In this document: in pieces, positions 25,495 to 34,092 of the stretch
Numbering within the stretch: position 1 is the stretch's first letter
How the letters are laid out: each line of letters opens with the position of its first letter
Source of the DNA: Bradyrhizobium sp. 138
Lineage (GTDB): Bacteria; Pseudomonadota; Alphaproteobacteria; Rhizobiales; Xanthobacteraceae
NCBI RefSeq assembly: GCF_023074075.1
Contig: NZ_JADPKT010000094.1
Span: 186,001 to 250,000 of the forward strand
Direction of reading: 5' to 3'
Length of the DNA: 64,000 nt
Translations under genes and position numbers: made by a program
The notes under the pieces: model-generated
The model's database searches: none
Seen by the model: the letters and a program-made list of their open reading frames with translations, nothing else
Told to the model about the DNA's origin: nothing

Positions 25495-26200
25495 CACGCT
25501 GCTGGACGTCGAGGGAATCGAGACCTGTTATGGCCTGTCCCAGGTGCTGTTCGGCCTGTCGCTGTCGATCAAGCCGGGTGAGATGGTCTCGCTGATGGGC
25601 CGCAACGGCATGGGCAAGACCACCACCATCCGCTCCATCATGGGCCTGACCCCGGCGCGCGCAGGCAGCATCCGATTTGCGGGCACCGAGGTGCGGCAGC
25701 TCCCGTCCTACAGAATTGCCAAGCTCGGCGTCGGCCTGGTGCCTGAGGGACGTCAGATCTTCCCGAACCTCACCGTGCGCGAAAACCTGGTCGCGGCCGC
25801 GGCCGATCGCTTCGACAGCCCCAATCCCTGGACGCTCGCCGCAATCTACGTGCTGTTTCCGCGCCTTGCCGAGCGCGCCGCCAACATGGGCAACCAGCTC
25901 TCCGGCGGCGAGCAGCAGATGCTCGCGATCGGCCGCGCGCTGATGACCAACCCGAAGCTGCTGATTCTGGACGAAGCGACCGAGGGCCTCGCGCCGCTGA
26001 TCCGCGAAGAGATCTGGAGCTGCCTGTCGCTGCTCAAGAGCCGGGGCCAGTCGATCCTGGTCGTCGACAAGAACGTCGACCATCTCGCCCGCATCTGCGA
26101 TCGCCACACCATCATCGAGCGCGGCAGGACGGTGTGGAGCGGCACCTCTGACCAGCTGATGGCGGAACCGGATCTCCAGCACAAATATCTCGGCATCTGA
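25487..26200 (+). CDS. livF: Liv-type ABC transporter ATP-binding protein LivF
   Basis: A 237-residue LivF-class ATPase with Walker A GRNGMGKTT, signature LSGGEQQM and Walker B LLILDEATEG, and the typical LVVDKNVDH at the switch position. It is the last gene of the importer operon. No binding-protein gene follows, and the next gene is an AraC-type regulator of a siderophore receptor, which appears to be a separate unit. Confidence 0.86.
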   Translation: MADTLLDVEGIETCYGLSQVLFGLSLSIKPGEMVSLMGRNGMGKTTTIRSIMGLTPARAGSIRFAGTEVRQLPSYRIAKLGVGLVPEGRQIFPNLTVRENLVAAAADRFDSPNPWTLAAIYVLFPRLAERAANMGNQLSGGEQQMLAIGRALMTNPKLLILDEATEGLAPLIREEIWSCLSLLKSRGQSILVVDKNVDHLARICDRHTIIERGRTVWSGTSDQLMAEPDLQHKYLGI

Positions 26201-26328
26201 CGCGTTCGTTGCCGTTCGCCGCAGGCCTCTTCGAGCAAATCCAGTTTCGAAATCCTCCAAACAGCGCGCGGAGCTCTTGAGCGCGCCGTCGTGAGCCGTC
26301 AAAGAAGCCGCTGCGTAAGCGGAATTCG

Positions 26329-27213
26329 ATGCGGGACTTTTTCGATCAAATTGTCGGACGACCTGAAGACGACGTCGGTTCCGCACAGCCCGACGCTCCG
26401 ACAGCGGACCAATGGCTGGATTTTCCGGGCTGCATGTTTGTCAGGGGTGAGTTTCGCGCCGATGCCGACGGCCCGGTGATCGCAGCTGCGGGCCTGTTTA
26501 TCTCCGTGGCATTCGATGACCATGCTGGCCGCGGCACTCGGACGCGCGCGGCCAGCGGCGAAAGGCAGATGACGGCAATTGCCGTGCGCGAAGACAGCGC
26601 TGTGGGGCGCGCGGCACGCTCTGGCGATCGTCCTGCCGTCGGCCTTGCTCTTCCCCGGGCTTCCATCGATGAGCTTGGACTCGGCGACGCGTTTGAGGCG
26701 CTGTTCAGGAACAACGACGCAGGCACGGCCGTCGTCTCCTTGACGGCATCGCCGCGCATCGAGGCCGTCGCGGCAGAAATGTTCTCTCCGCCGGTCACGG
26801 GAAACGCAGGCCAATTATTGCTATCGGCGCACGCCGCCGAGATCATCGTCCACGCATTATTTAGTGAGCGCGGCCGGATTGCGGTCGACCCGGCCGCCGA
26901 CCTGCAACAGATGCGGTTGCAATCGGTCAAGGAGCGGATGGACGCTGATCTCGCCTACCCCTGGAGCATCGACGAACTGGCGCGGAGCGCAGGGTTGAGC
27001 CGCAGGTCCTTCAACCAGAAATTCCAGATGGCGTATGGCGCGAGCGCCATCGATTATCTGAGGGCGCAGCGACTCGATGCCGCACGTGCGCTTTTGATCC
27101 ATCAGCGCTTGTCGGTCACCGAAGCGGCTTATCGGGTCGGCTATGCCCATCCCGCCAATTTCGCGACCGCCTTTCGCAGGCGTTTCGGCCATTCGCCGAG
27201 CCGCTATCAGTAA
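26329..27213 (+). CDS. AraC family transcriptional regulator
   Basis: A 294-residue AraC/XylS protein. The C-terminal 100 residues hold two helix-turn-helix motifs: WSIDELARSAGLSRRSF and LSVTEAAYRVGYAHPANFAT, ending in FGHSPSRY. The N-terminal part has no strong match that I recognise. It lies 110 bp before a TonB-dependent siderophore receptor on the same strand. PchR-type AraC proteins in this setting activate the receptor when the ferric siderophore is sensed. An inverted repeat TTTGC-N6-GCAAA at 27246-27261 between the two could be its site. Confidence 0.8.
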   Translation: MRDFFDQIVGRPEDDVGSAQPDAPTADQWLDFPGCMFVRGEFRADADGPVIAAAGLFISVAFDDHAGRGTRTRAASGERQMTAIAVREDSAVGRAARSGDRPAVGLALPRASIDELGLGDAFEALFRNNDAGTAVVSLTASPRIEAVAAEMFSPPVTGNAGQLLLSAHAAEIIVHALFSERGRIAVDPAADLQQMRLQSVKERMDADLAYPWSIDELARSAGLSRRSFNQKFQMAYGASAIDYLRAQRLDAARALLIHQRLSVTEAAYRVGYAHPANFATAFRRRFGHSPSRYQ

Positions 27214-27245
27214 TCTCGAAAGCCTCCACGTGGAATCAAAGGCGA

Positions 27246-27261
27246 TTTGCACAGTCGCAAA
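27246..27261. promoter_or_regulatory. Inverted repeat TTTGC-N6-GCAAA before the siderophore receptor
   Basis: Perfect 5-bp arms, 62 bp before the receptor start. I see no clear Fur or Irr (ICE) box here, so iron control may act through the AraC regulator or elsewhere. Tentative. Confidence 0.35.
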
Positions 27262-27323
27262 GGCGGTGCGCGCCTCGATCTGATTACTCCCGGGTTGTCA
27301 AAATACGGAACTCGGGGAAGTCG

Positions 27324-29615
27324 ATGAGGCGCAACGACGGGCACAAGCCCGGCTGGGAACGAAGGATGAAGGCTGGCCTGGGTATGGCCGGTTTGGGGGT
27401 GGTGCTGCACGCGACGCCCTCGGCTGCACAGGTCTCCGGGACCAATTCGGGGTCAGCGGCCGCGACATTGCCGCCCGTCACGGTCGAGGCGCCGAGCCAG
27501 GCGCGCCCGCGGACTCAATCTGCCCAGCGCGCTTCCCAATCGCAGCGTGGCCGCGCCGCGCCGCCGCGCAATGCCGCAGCCGGCCAAGCCAGAAACCCTG
27601 ATACACGCGAGGCAGGTAGCGGTCCTACCAATGCGCCGGGCGAGAACAGCTATGTTGCAGGCGGCAGCTCGGCGGGCACCAAGACGAACACACCGTTGCT
27701 CGAGACGCCGCAGTCGATTTCGGTGGTGACGCGCAAGGAGCTCAACGATCGCGCCGTGCAGACGCTGACGGAAGCGGTCGGCTACCAACCGGGCGTGCGC
27801 ATCGATGCTTCCGGCTACGATCCGCGCTTCGACGCCATCTCGATCCGCGGCTTCGACGTCACCTACAACGGCATCTATCTCGATGGCTTGCGTCTCGTCG
27901 GCGCCGGTCTCGGCGTGTTCAAGACCGAGCCCTATGGCGCCGACAGCATCACTGTGGTTCGCGGGCCGAGCTCGGCGCTCTATGGCCTCGGCTCGCCCGG
28001 CGGATTGATCGACCTGCAGAGCAAGCTGCCGACCAGCCAGCCGTTCCATGAGGTGCAGACGCTGTTCGGCGACCGCGATCGCGTTCAGGGCAATTTCGAT
28101 TTCTCGGGGCCGATGGATCCCAACGGCCAGTTCTCGTACCGGCTGACCGGCGTGGTGCGCGACGCCGATGTGTTCGTGCCCGGCGGCAAGGATAATCGCA
28201 CCTATGTCGCTCCGGCCATCACCTGGAAACCGGATCAATCGACGACCCTCACGCTTCTCGGCGCCTACCAGAAATCGAAGACGCCAGGCTCGATGTTCAC
28301 CTACTCTTCGGGCACCGGCACGACCACTGATATCTTCACCGGCAGTCCGTCCTACAATTCGCTCGATCAGGAACAGGGACGCGTCGGCTATCTGTTCGAG
28401 CATGCGTTCAACAACGCCGTGACCGTTCGCCAGAAATTCCGCTACGTCGACGTCGATGCGGTCACCCGCTATGTCGGCTTTCTCGGTGCTCCCGTCGGTG
28501 ATGTCGTCTCGCGCTATACCGGCTACGTCCACGATACGCTGCAATCGGCCATCATCGACAACCAAATGGAGGCCAAGCTCTCCACCGGGCCGGTGCAGCA
28601 CACGCTCCTGATCGGCAGCGACTACACCTCGTCGAAGTTCAGCGACAAGCAGGGATTTGGCTTCGGCGTCTCCGATCTCAATCTGGCCGCGCCGGCCTAC
28701 GTGCCGGAATCGATTCCCGATCCCACGATCTCGTCCTCGACGCGGCAGCGGCAGACCCAGTCCGGAATTTACATCCAGGACCAGGCCAGGCTCGATCACT
28801 GGATCCTGACGCTGAGCGGCCGCAGCGACTGGGTCCGCACCACCGGTGAGGATCTGTTCGCGCTGACCAACCAGACCCAGTCCGATCAGGCCTATAGCGG
28901 CCGGGCCGGGCTGACCTATGTGTTCGATTCCGGAATTGCGCCCTACGTCGCCTATTCGACCTCGTTCTTTCCCAACCTCGGCGTCGATCCCACCGGCGCC
29001 TTCTTCAAGCCGACCACAGGCAAGCAGACCGAATTCGGCGTCAAGTTTCAGCCGTTGGGAACGCGAAGCTTCATCACCGCTGCGGTGTTCGACCTGACCC
29101 AGGACGGCGGACTGGTGACGACGGGAACGGGCGTGACGGTGCAGCGCGGCGAGATCCAGAGCCGCGGCTTCGAACTGCAGGGGCTCGCGAGCCTCGGTGG
29201 TGGTTTCGACATCACCTCGTCCTACACCTATCTCGACATGGTCACCAAGCAGGCCGGCGACAGTTCGCTGGTCGGGAAGTTTCCGTCGGGCAATCCACCC
29301 CACACGGCGACGCTGTGGGCGAACTATGCATTGCCGCTGGCAGGCCCGTTTGCTGGGCTGAGCATCGGTGGCGGCGCGCGCTATATGTCATGGAGCTATG
29401 GCGACGACCTCAACACGTTCAAGAACAGTTCGGTGACCCTGGTCGACGCGGCGCTGAAATATGATTTCGGCCAGGCGGCGAAGGAGCTGAAAGGGCTGTC
29501 GTTCCAGCTCAACGCCAAGAACCTGTTCAATCTGCACTACACGACATGCCAGGTCGGCTATTGCTACCGCGGCGCCCCGCTGACCGTCATCGCCACGCTC
29601 GGCTATCGCTGGTGA
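27324..29615 (+). CDS. TonB-dependent siderophore receptor (ferrichrome-type)
   Basis: A 763-residue outer-membrane receptor. A signal peptide ends around PSAAQ (residue 36), and an unusually long Ala/Arg/Gln-rich stretch (about 50-115) precedes the plug. The plug domain carries TPQSISVVTRKEL, the standard siderophore-receptor TonB-box-proximal motif, and VRGPSSALYGLGSPGGLIDL. The barrel ends in aromatic YRW, the outer-membrane sorting signal. FhuA/FoxA-like receptors of this class import hydroxamate ferric siderophores with TonB-ExbBD energy. The ATG at 27324 has GGGGAAGTCG upstream. It is convergent with a small secreted-protein gene, with no cytoplasmic importer adjacent. Confidence 0.88.
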   Translation: MRRNDGHKPGWERRMKAGLGMAGLGVVLHATPSAAQVSGTNSGSAAATLPPVTVEAPSQARPRTQSAQRASQSQRGRAAPPRNAAAGQARNPDTREAGSGPTNAPGENSYVAGGSSAGTKTNTPLLETPQSISVVTRKELNDRAVQTLTEAVGYQPGVRIDASGYDPRFDAISIRGFDVTYNGIYLDGLRLVGAGLGVFKTEPYGADSITVVRGPSSALYGLGSPGGLIDLQSKLPTSQPFHEVQTLFGDRDRVQGNFDFSGPMDPNGQFSYRLTGVVRDADVFVPGGKDNRTYVAPAITWKPDQSTTLTLLGAYQKSKTPGSMFTYSSGTGTTTDIFTGSPSYNSLDQEQGRVGYLFEHAFNNAVTVRQKFRYVDVDAVTRYVGFLGAPVGDVVSRYTGYVHDTLQSAIIDNQMEAKLSTGPVQHTLLIGSDYTSSKFSDKQGFGFGVSDLNLAAPAYVPESIPDPTISSSTRQRQTQSGIYIQDQARLDHWILTLSGRSDWVRTTGEDLFALTNQTQSDQAYSGRAGLTYVFDSGIAPYVAYSTSFFPNLGVDPTGAFFKPTTGKQTEFGVKFQPLGTRSFITAAVFDLTQDGGLVTTGTGVTVQRGEIQSRGFELQGLASLGGGFDITSSYTYLDMVTKQAGDSSLVGKFPSGNPPHTATLWANYALPLAGPFAGLSIGGGARYMSWSYGDDLNTFKNSSVTLVDAALKYDFGQAAKELKGLSFQLNAKNLFNLHYTTCQVGYCYRGAPLTVIATLGYRW

Positions 29616-29619
29616 GCGA

Positions 29620-29979
29620 TCACCAATAGATCCCGTGGCGATGCAGTTCGCGGATCACGCGGGCTTCGGTCGAGGGCGCGCGCCGCTTCGGCTTGGCCGC
29701 GGCCGGGCTCGATGCGGCTGACGCGGCCGACGTCGCGGCTGGCGTGGTTGCGACGGGTGCAGCCGGCGTCGGCGTCGTTGCCGTTTGCGTGGTCGTAGGC
29801 TGTGCTGCTGCCGGCGAGGGCATCGCTTGCATCGCGCCAGCCGCGGGTGAGGCCGGCTGCTCGGTCGCCTGTTGGTTCGAAGGGCTCGCCGCAAGGCTCA
29901 GGCTGCGCGAGCCACCGGCGTAGGCCTGGCTTGCAAGCAGCGACATAACGGCAATCAGGATGAGTTTGCGCATGGCCAT
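29620..29979 (-). CDS. Small secreted Ala/Pro/Thr-rich protein of unknown function
   Basis: A 119-residue protein with a Sec signal peptide ending at AYA (about residue 22), a low-complexity Ala/Pro/Thr/Ser middle (about 30-95), a basic KPKRRAP segment and a conserved-looking C-terminal tail STEARVIRELHRHGIYW. The tail resembles that of other small secreted Bradyrhizobium proteins, but I cannot name a family. The ATG at 29973 is an equally good start. It is convergent with the receptor gene, 4 bp apart. Confidence 0.6.
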   Translation of the reverse strand: MAMRKLILIAVMSLLASQAYAGGSRSLSLAASPSNQQATEQPASPAAGAMQAMPSPAAAQPTTTQTATTPTPAAPVATTPAATSAASAASSPAAAKPKRRAPSTEARVIRELHRHGIYW

Positions 29980-30271
29980 CCCCGTTATCCGGTCAATCCG
30001 TCTTACCTAAATCGGCTCCGCTTGGCCCGCTAACGCGCCAGCCGATGGGTGCCGATTTCGATCAGGGTGGCCCGGCAGGACCAGCGATAGACCAGGCTGA
30101 ACAATTGACCCAACATGATCGAACTCCACTGTTGATCATGGGCGGCAGCCTAGACCCTGCATCTTTCCGGCGGTTGTCGCGGCGAGGGGAAAATGGCTTC
30201 GTTGACAGGCAAACTGATGTCGTCGGAACAGTCCGGACGAAGTCGCATCACGCCGGCGTGAGAGACCACCC
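29980..30271. other. Gene-free interval with one inverted repeat
   Basis: About 290 bp upstream of the small secreted-protein gene. CATGATC (30114-30120) and GATCATG (30134-30140) form a perfect 7-bp inverted repeat with a 13-bp spacer. Nothing else is recognisable. Confidence 0.4.
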
Positions 30272-31708
30272 TCAAAACACCTCGAAATATTCGCGGTGCT
30301 CCCAGTCGGTCACCTCGGACAGGAAGCGGTCGATCTCGGCGTTCTTGATGTGGGTGTAATAGCCGACGAATTCGGCCCCGAGCTTCTCGCGGAAGAACGG
30401 ATCATCCTTCAGCGCGCTGACCGCATCGCGCAAGCTCTTCGGCAGCAGCGGTGCCTTGGTCTCGTAGGGCGCGTCGGCCGACGGGCCGGGGTCAAGCTTG
30501 CGGTCGGCGCCGTCGAGACCCGAGAGAATCTGCGAGGCCATGTAGAGATAGGGATTGGCGGCGGGCTCGCCGATGCGGTTCTCCAGGCGCGTGGCGGCAT
30601 CGCCGGCCGCGCCAAGCACGCGGATCATCACGCCGCGATTGTCGCGGCCCCAGATCGCGCGGTCCGGTGCCAGCGAATAGGAGCGGTAGCGCTTGTAGCC
30701 GTTGATCGTCGGCGTGGTGAACAATGTCGAGGCGCGGGCGTGGTCGAGCAGGCCGGCGAGATAGGCCTTGCCGAACGCGCTGAGCGGCTCGCCGCCGTCT
30801 TTCGCCATGAACAGGTTCTCACCGCTCGCGCGCGACACGATCGACTGATGCAGGTGCCAGCCGCTCGCAAATACATTCGGCAGTTTCGGGCGGCACATGA
30901 AGGTGGCGTGGTAACCGTGGCGGCGCGCGATCTGCTTCACGGCGGAGCGGAACAGCACCATGTTGTCGGCGGGCTCGAGCCCCTTCCGCGGCGCGAAGGT
31001 GAATTCGCACTGGCTCGGCCCGAACTCGACCTCGACCGAGCGCAGCGGCAGCCCGAGTGCGACGATGTCGCGGCGCAGAATCTCCAGCACCGGCTCCATC
31101 TGATCGAAGCGCTGCTCGGTGAGATATTGATAGCCGTGGCTGAGCAGGCTCACCGATGGCGGCATGCCCGGCTGTCCCGCATCCTCGGGCCGCATATGCG
31201 GATCGTCGAGCTTGAAGATGTGGAACTCGACCTCGAGGCCGGCGACGAAGTCGTGGCCGCGGCTGGCGAGCTCGTCGAGCACCTTGCGATAGAGCGAGCG
31301 CGTCGCGAACGGCACCGGGCGGCCGTCATTGAAGTAGAGGTCGCACAGCACCCATCCCGTCGTCGGCGCCCACGGCAGCACACGAAACGTGGTGGGATCG
31401 GCGACCATCAGCACGTCGGCCGCGCCCTCCATCTCCTTCATGCCGAAGCCGCCGCCCGCGGTGAACACCGGAAACACCGTGCGGTGCGAGGTGTCCTTGG
31501 CCAGCATGGTCGTGGTGATGGAGCAGCCGCTCTCCAGCGAGGCGATCGCCTCGGAGGCGATGATGGTCTTGCCGCGCAAGATGCCGTGCTGGTCGGGGAA
31601 GGCGAGGCGGATGACCTCGAGGTTCTTTTCGCTGGCGAGACGGCGCATGCGCGCCGCCGCGTCCGTCTGCTCATCCGACCACAACGCATGACGCGCGACG
31701 AAAGTCAC
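30272..31708 (-). CDS. Glutamine-synthetase-like gamma-glutamyl ligase
   Basis: A 478-residue member of the glutamine synthetase superfamily (PuuA/gamma-glutamylanilide synthetase-like class). It has the metal-binding GLEVEFHIF and VEFGPSQCEF segments, the ATP-site SGWHLHQSI and the Arg-Glu element RIGEPAANPYLYMAS. The length and the lack of the NLYDLP adenylylation loop distinguish it from GlnA. Such enzymes couple glutamate to an amine using ATP. The GTG at 31708 has GGGAGTGATGAA upstream. It lies downstream of a Rieske oxygenase gene, 128 bp apart, with a repeat between. That pairing recalls aniline degradation, where a GS-like enzyme precedes the dioxygenase. Confidence 0.82.
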   Translation of the reverse strand: MTFVARHALWSDEQTDAAARMRRLASEKNLEVIRLAFPDQHGILRGKTIIASEAIASLESGCSITTTMLAKDTSHRTVFPVFTAGGGFGMKEMEGAADVLMVADPTTFRVLPWAPTTGWVLCDLYFNDGRPVPFATRSLYRKVLDELASRGHDFVAGLEVEFHIFKLDDPHMRPEDAGQPGMPPSVSLLSHGYQYLTEQRFDQMEPVLEILRRDIVALGLPLRSVEVEFGPSQCEFTFAPRKGLEPADNMVLFRSAVKQIARRHGYHATFMCRPKLPNVFASGWHLHQSIVSRASGENLFMAKDGGEPLSAFGKAYLAGLLDHARASTLFTTPTINGYKRYRSYSLAPDRAIWGRDNRGVMIRVLGAAGDAATRLENRIGEPAANPYLYMASQILSGLDGADRKLDPGPSADAPYETKAPLLPKSLRDAVSALKDDPFFREKLGAEFVGYYTHIKNAEIDRFLSEVTDWEHREYFEVF

Positions 31709-31728
31709 TTCATCACTCCCTCAACTGC

Positions 31729-31819
31729 CGTAGGGTGGGCAAAGCGAAGCGTGCCCACGATTTGTATCGATCACGGAGAAATGGTGGGCACGGCGCTTTG
31801 CGCCTTTGCCCACCCTACG
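31729..31819. repeat. Intergenic inverted repeat, GTAGGGTGGGCAAAG family (copy 3)
   Basis: GTAGGGTGGGCAAAGCGAAGC at the left, GCCTTTGCCCACCCTACG at the right. It sits between the Rieske oxygenase and GS-like genes, so it is transcribed with them if they share one message. Confidence 0.85.
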
Positions 31820-31836
31820 ACAGCGGTGCACGCGCG

Positions 31837-33195
31837 TCACTCCGCCGCCGTCAGCTTGTGCACGTTGTCGGCAATCTCCTTCGGCACCGGCGCGGTCCAG
31901 GGCGCGCCGCGGCGGCGCTTGACGTCGACCTCCATCCAGTAGGTCTCCCAGCCTCGCGTCGGGCCGATGCCGTCCATGGTCGCCGGTCCCTGGATCGAAC
32001 GAGCGTTGCTCTCGTCGAGATGCAGCATCGGCTTCTCGCCGCCCTGGACCTTCTCGATCTCCTGCCGCAGCAGGCGGCGGTACTGCACGATCGCCTTGTC
32101 GCTCGAGCCGAGATGCTCCTTGGTGCGGTCCTGGATCGCGCCCATCGACTCCACCGCCCACTGGTCGTGGACGTTGATGTCGGTACCCATGCCGGTATAG
32201 GTCGCGGTCTGCTGCTCGTGCGGATCGAAGCCGTAATCGTTAGCTCTGTTCTTGCGCGACTTGTAGTCCGGCAGCTCATAGAGCTCGAGCCGCTGGTCGC
32301 GCATCTTCTTCTTGTCGACCGGGTTCGAGTAGCTGGTGAAGATCGCGTACCAGTAGCAGTTCTCATCATCAACCGGCACGTGCCACTGCGTGATCGTCAT
32401 CTCCGTGCTCATGGGGATGACGAAGCCGTGCGGGAACAGCTGGTTGGTGACGCGCACATGGGTGCGCTCCTCGTCGATCTCGCGCAGCGCGATCAGCCGC
32501 AGGCCATATTCGGTGTGCTCGACATTGATGATCGGGCGGTCGTATTCACGCAGGATTTTCGTCATCGGCAGGTCGGAGCCGGCCGAGGCGCCGCGAAACT
32601 GCTTGCCATAGGCGGTGGAGGTGTCCTCGTCCTCGAAGAAGCGGTGCAGGTAGGAGGCGTGCGCGGGATCGATGCCGACTTCGAGTGCCTGCAGCCAGTT
32701 GCAGGCCATGTGGCCCTTGAACGCGAAGGCGTGAGTATCAGGGGCGACGAAGCAGTCGATCTCCGGAAAGGCGGGCGGGGTGCCCTCGCCAAGATAAGCC
32801 CAGAGGATGCCGCTCTTCTCGACCACGGGATAGGAGCGTTGGCGGATGTTCTGGCAGAGTTTTGAATCCTTCGGTTCGGCCGGTGTCTCGATGCACTGGC
32901 CGGTGGCGTCGAACAGCCAGCCATGGAAGGCGCAGCGCAGGCCACCATGCTCAAGCCGCCCGAAGGCGAGATCGGCGCCGCGATGGGCGCAGTGCCGGTC
33001 GATCAGCCCGTAGCGTCCGTTCTCGTCGCGGAACAGCACCAAATTCTCGCCGAGCAGTTTGACGGGGCGGATCGGCCGCGCGCCCTCCAGCTCATCCACC
33101 AGCGCCGCCGGCTGCCAATAGCTCCGCATCAGTCTGCCGCAGGGGTCCTTCGGCCCGGTGCGGGTGATCAGGTCGTTCTGCTCCTGGCTCATCAT
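31837..33195 (-). CDS. Rieske non-haem iron ring-hydroxylating oxygenase, alpha subunit
   Basis: A 452-residue oxygenase. The Rieske cluster ligands are C69-x-H71 and C88-x2-H91 (CAHRGADLAF, CAFHGW). The mononuclear iron site is NWLQALEVGIDPAHASYLH, with H179 and H184; the third ligand should be a distal Asp. The length and motifs fit the phthalate-4,5-dioxygenase/toluate-demethylase branch of one-component terminal oxygenases, which need a separate ferredoxin reductase; none is adjacent. I chose the ATG at 33195; the frame extends to 33579 only as a shadow of the IclR gene. It is divergent from iclR, with an operator at 33226-33250. The substrate is unknown. Confidence 0.85.
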   Translation of the reverse strand: MMSQEQNDLITRTGPKDPCGRLMRSYWQPAALVDELEGARPIRPVKLLGENLVLFRDENGRYGLIDRHCAHRGADLAFGRLEHGGLRCAFHGWLFDATGQCIETPAEPKDSKLCQNIRQRSYPVVEKSGILWAYLGEGTPPAFPEIDCFVAPDTHAFAFKGHMACNWLQALEVGIDPAHASYLHRFFEDEDTSTAYGKQFRGASAGSDLPMTKILREYDRPIINVEHTEYGLRLIALREIDEERTHVRVTNQLFPHGFVIPMSTEMTITQWHVPVDDENCYWYAIFTSYSNPVDKKKMRDQRLELYELPDYKSRKNRANDYGFDPHEQQTATYTGMGTDINVHDQWAVESMGAIQDRTKEHLGSSDKAIVQYRRLLRQEIEKVQGGEKPMLHLDESNARSIQGPATMDGIGPTRGWETYWMEVDVKRRRGAPWTAPVPKEIADNVHKLTAAE

Positions 33196-33225
33196 CGCGC
33201 GTGCATCCCTGTGGAGTGGCGTTTG

Positions 33226-33250
33226 TTCGCCTATTGAACGAATGGGCGAA
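33226..33250. promoter_or_regulatory. IclR-type operator between the Rieske oxygenase and iclR genes
   Basis: A 25-bp near-perfect palindrome: TTCGCC, one mismatched pair, ATT, five central bases, AAT, GGCGAA. It is 30 bp before the oxygenase start and 57 bp before iclR, so one site can control both. Confidence 0.65.
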
Positions 33251-33306
33251 TTATGGCATGCCTTGGAGCGGCAGCAAGCACTATTTTGCAGGATTGTCCC
33301 GTCACC

Positions 33307-34092
33307 ATGCCCAAGCTGAAGCGGAACGAGAGCGAGGAGCGCGCGACGGATTTCGTTGAGGCCCTCGATCGCGGCCTGCGCCTGCTGCAATGCTTCGGCA
33401 CGAATGCAGGCCCGATGACGCTGAGCGATCTCGCCCGCGCCGCCGAGCTGCCGCGCGCGACGGCCCGGCGCATGCTGTTCACGCTGCAGCGTGGCGGCTA
33501 CGTCTCCGGGGATGGAAAGCTGTTCTCGCTGACGCCGCATGTGCTGACGCTGGCGGCGTCGTACTTGCGTTCGAGCCAACTCGTCGCCGTGCTTCAGCCC
33601 GTGCTCGATCGCGTCGCGACCGCGGCCAACGAAATCTCCTCACTCGCGGTGCTTGATGGCGACGAGGTCGTGTTCGTCGCCCGCAGCAGTCCGGCGCGGA
33701 TGTTCTCAGGCGGCCTCGAAATCGGCTACCGCTTGCCGGCATTCTGCACCTCGGTCGGCCGCGCCATGCTCGGTCAGCTCGGTGATGCCGATCTTGCCGC
33801 GCGCCTGAAGACCATGAAGCGCGGGCAGCTCACGCCGCAGACGGTGACGGATGCGAAGGCGCTACTCGCGCGCATCACGGCCGACCGCGCGCAGGGCTAT
33901 TCGCTGGTCGACCGCGAGGCCGAGCCGCATTTCCGCTCGATCTCGGTTCCCGTGCGCCGCTATGACGGCGTGATTGTCGCCGCCGCCAACATGGGCGCCC
34001 ATGTCGATCGCGTGCCGGCGCAGGAACTGCTCGACCGCTTCCTGCCGTTGTTGCGAGAGGGTGCGGAGAACGTAAGGGATAGGTTGCTATGA
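33307..34092 (+). CDS. IclR family transcriptional regulator
   Basis: A 261-residue IclR regulator: winged helix at residues 15-75 (DRGLRLLQCFGTNAGPMTLS, then LARAAELPRATARRMLFTL) and a C-terminal effector domain with LPAFCTSVGRAML and YSLVDREAEPHFRSISVPV. The family is close to PcaR/PobR-type regulators of aromatic catabolism. The start at 33307 (MPKLKRNESEE) fits the family length; its ribosome site is weak. It is divergent from the Rieske oxygenase and overlaps the next small gene by 4 bp. Confidence 0.85.
   Translation: MPKLKRNESEERATDFVEALDRGLRLLQCFGTNAGPMTLSDLARAAELPRATARRMLFTLQRGGYVSGDGKLFSLTPHVLTLAASYLRSSQLVAVLQPVLDRVATAANEISSLAVLDGDEVVFVARSSPARMFSGGLEIGYRLPAFCTSVGRAMLGQLGDADLAARLKTMKRGQLTPQTVTDAKALLARITADRAQGYSLVDREAEPHFRSISVPVRRYDGVIVAAANMGAHVDRVPAQELLDRFLPLLREGAENVRDRLL

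Noticed and set aside
27453..29303. 616-residue minus-strand frame opposite the siderophore receptor
   Set aside because: The plus strand encodes a full TonB-dependent receptor with all motifs; the antisense frame has low-quality composition and no ribosome site.
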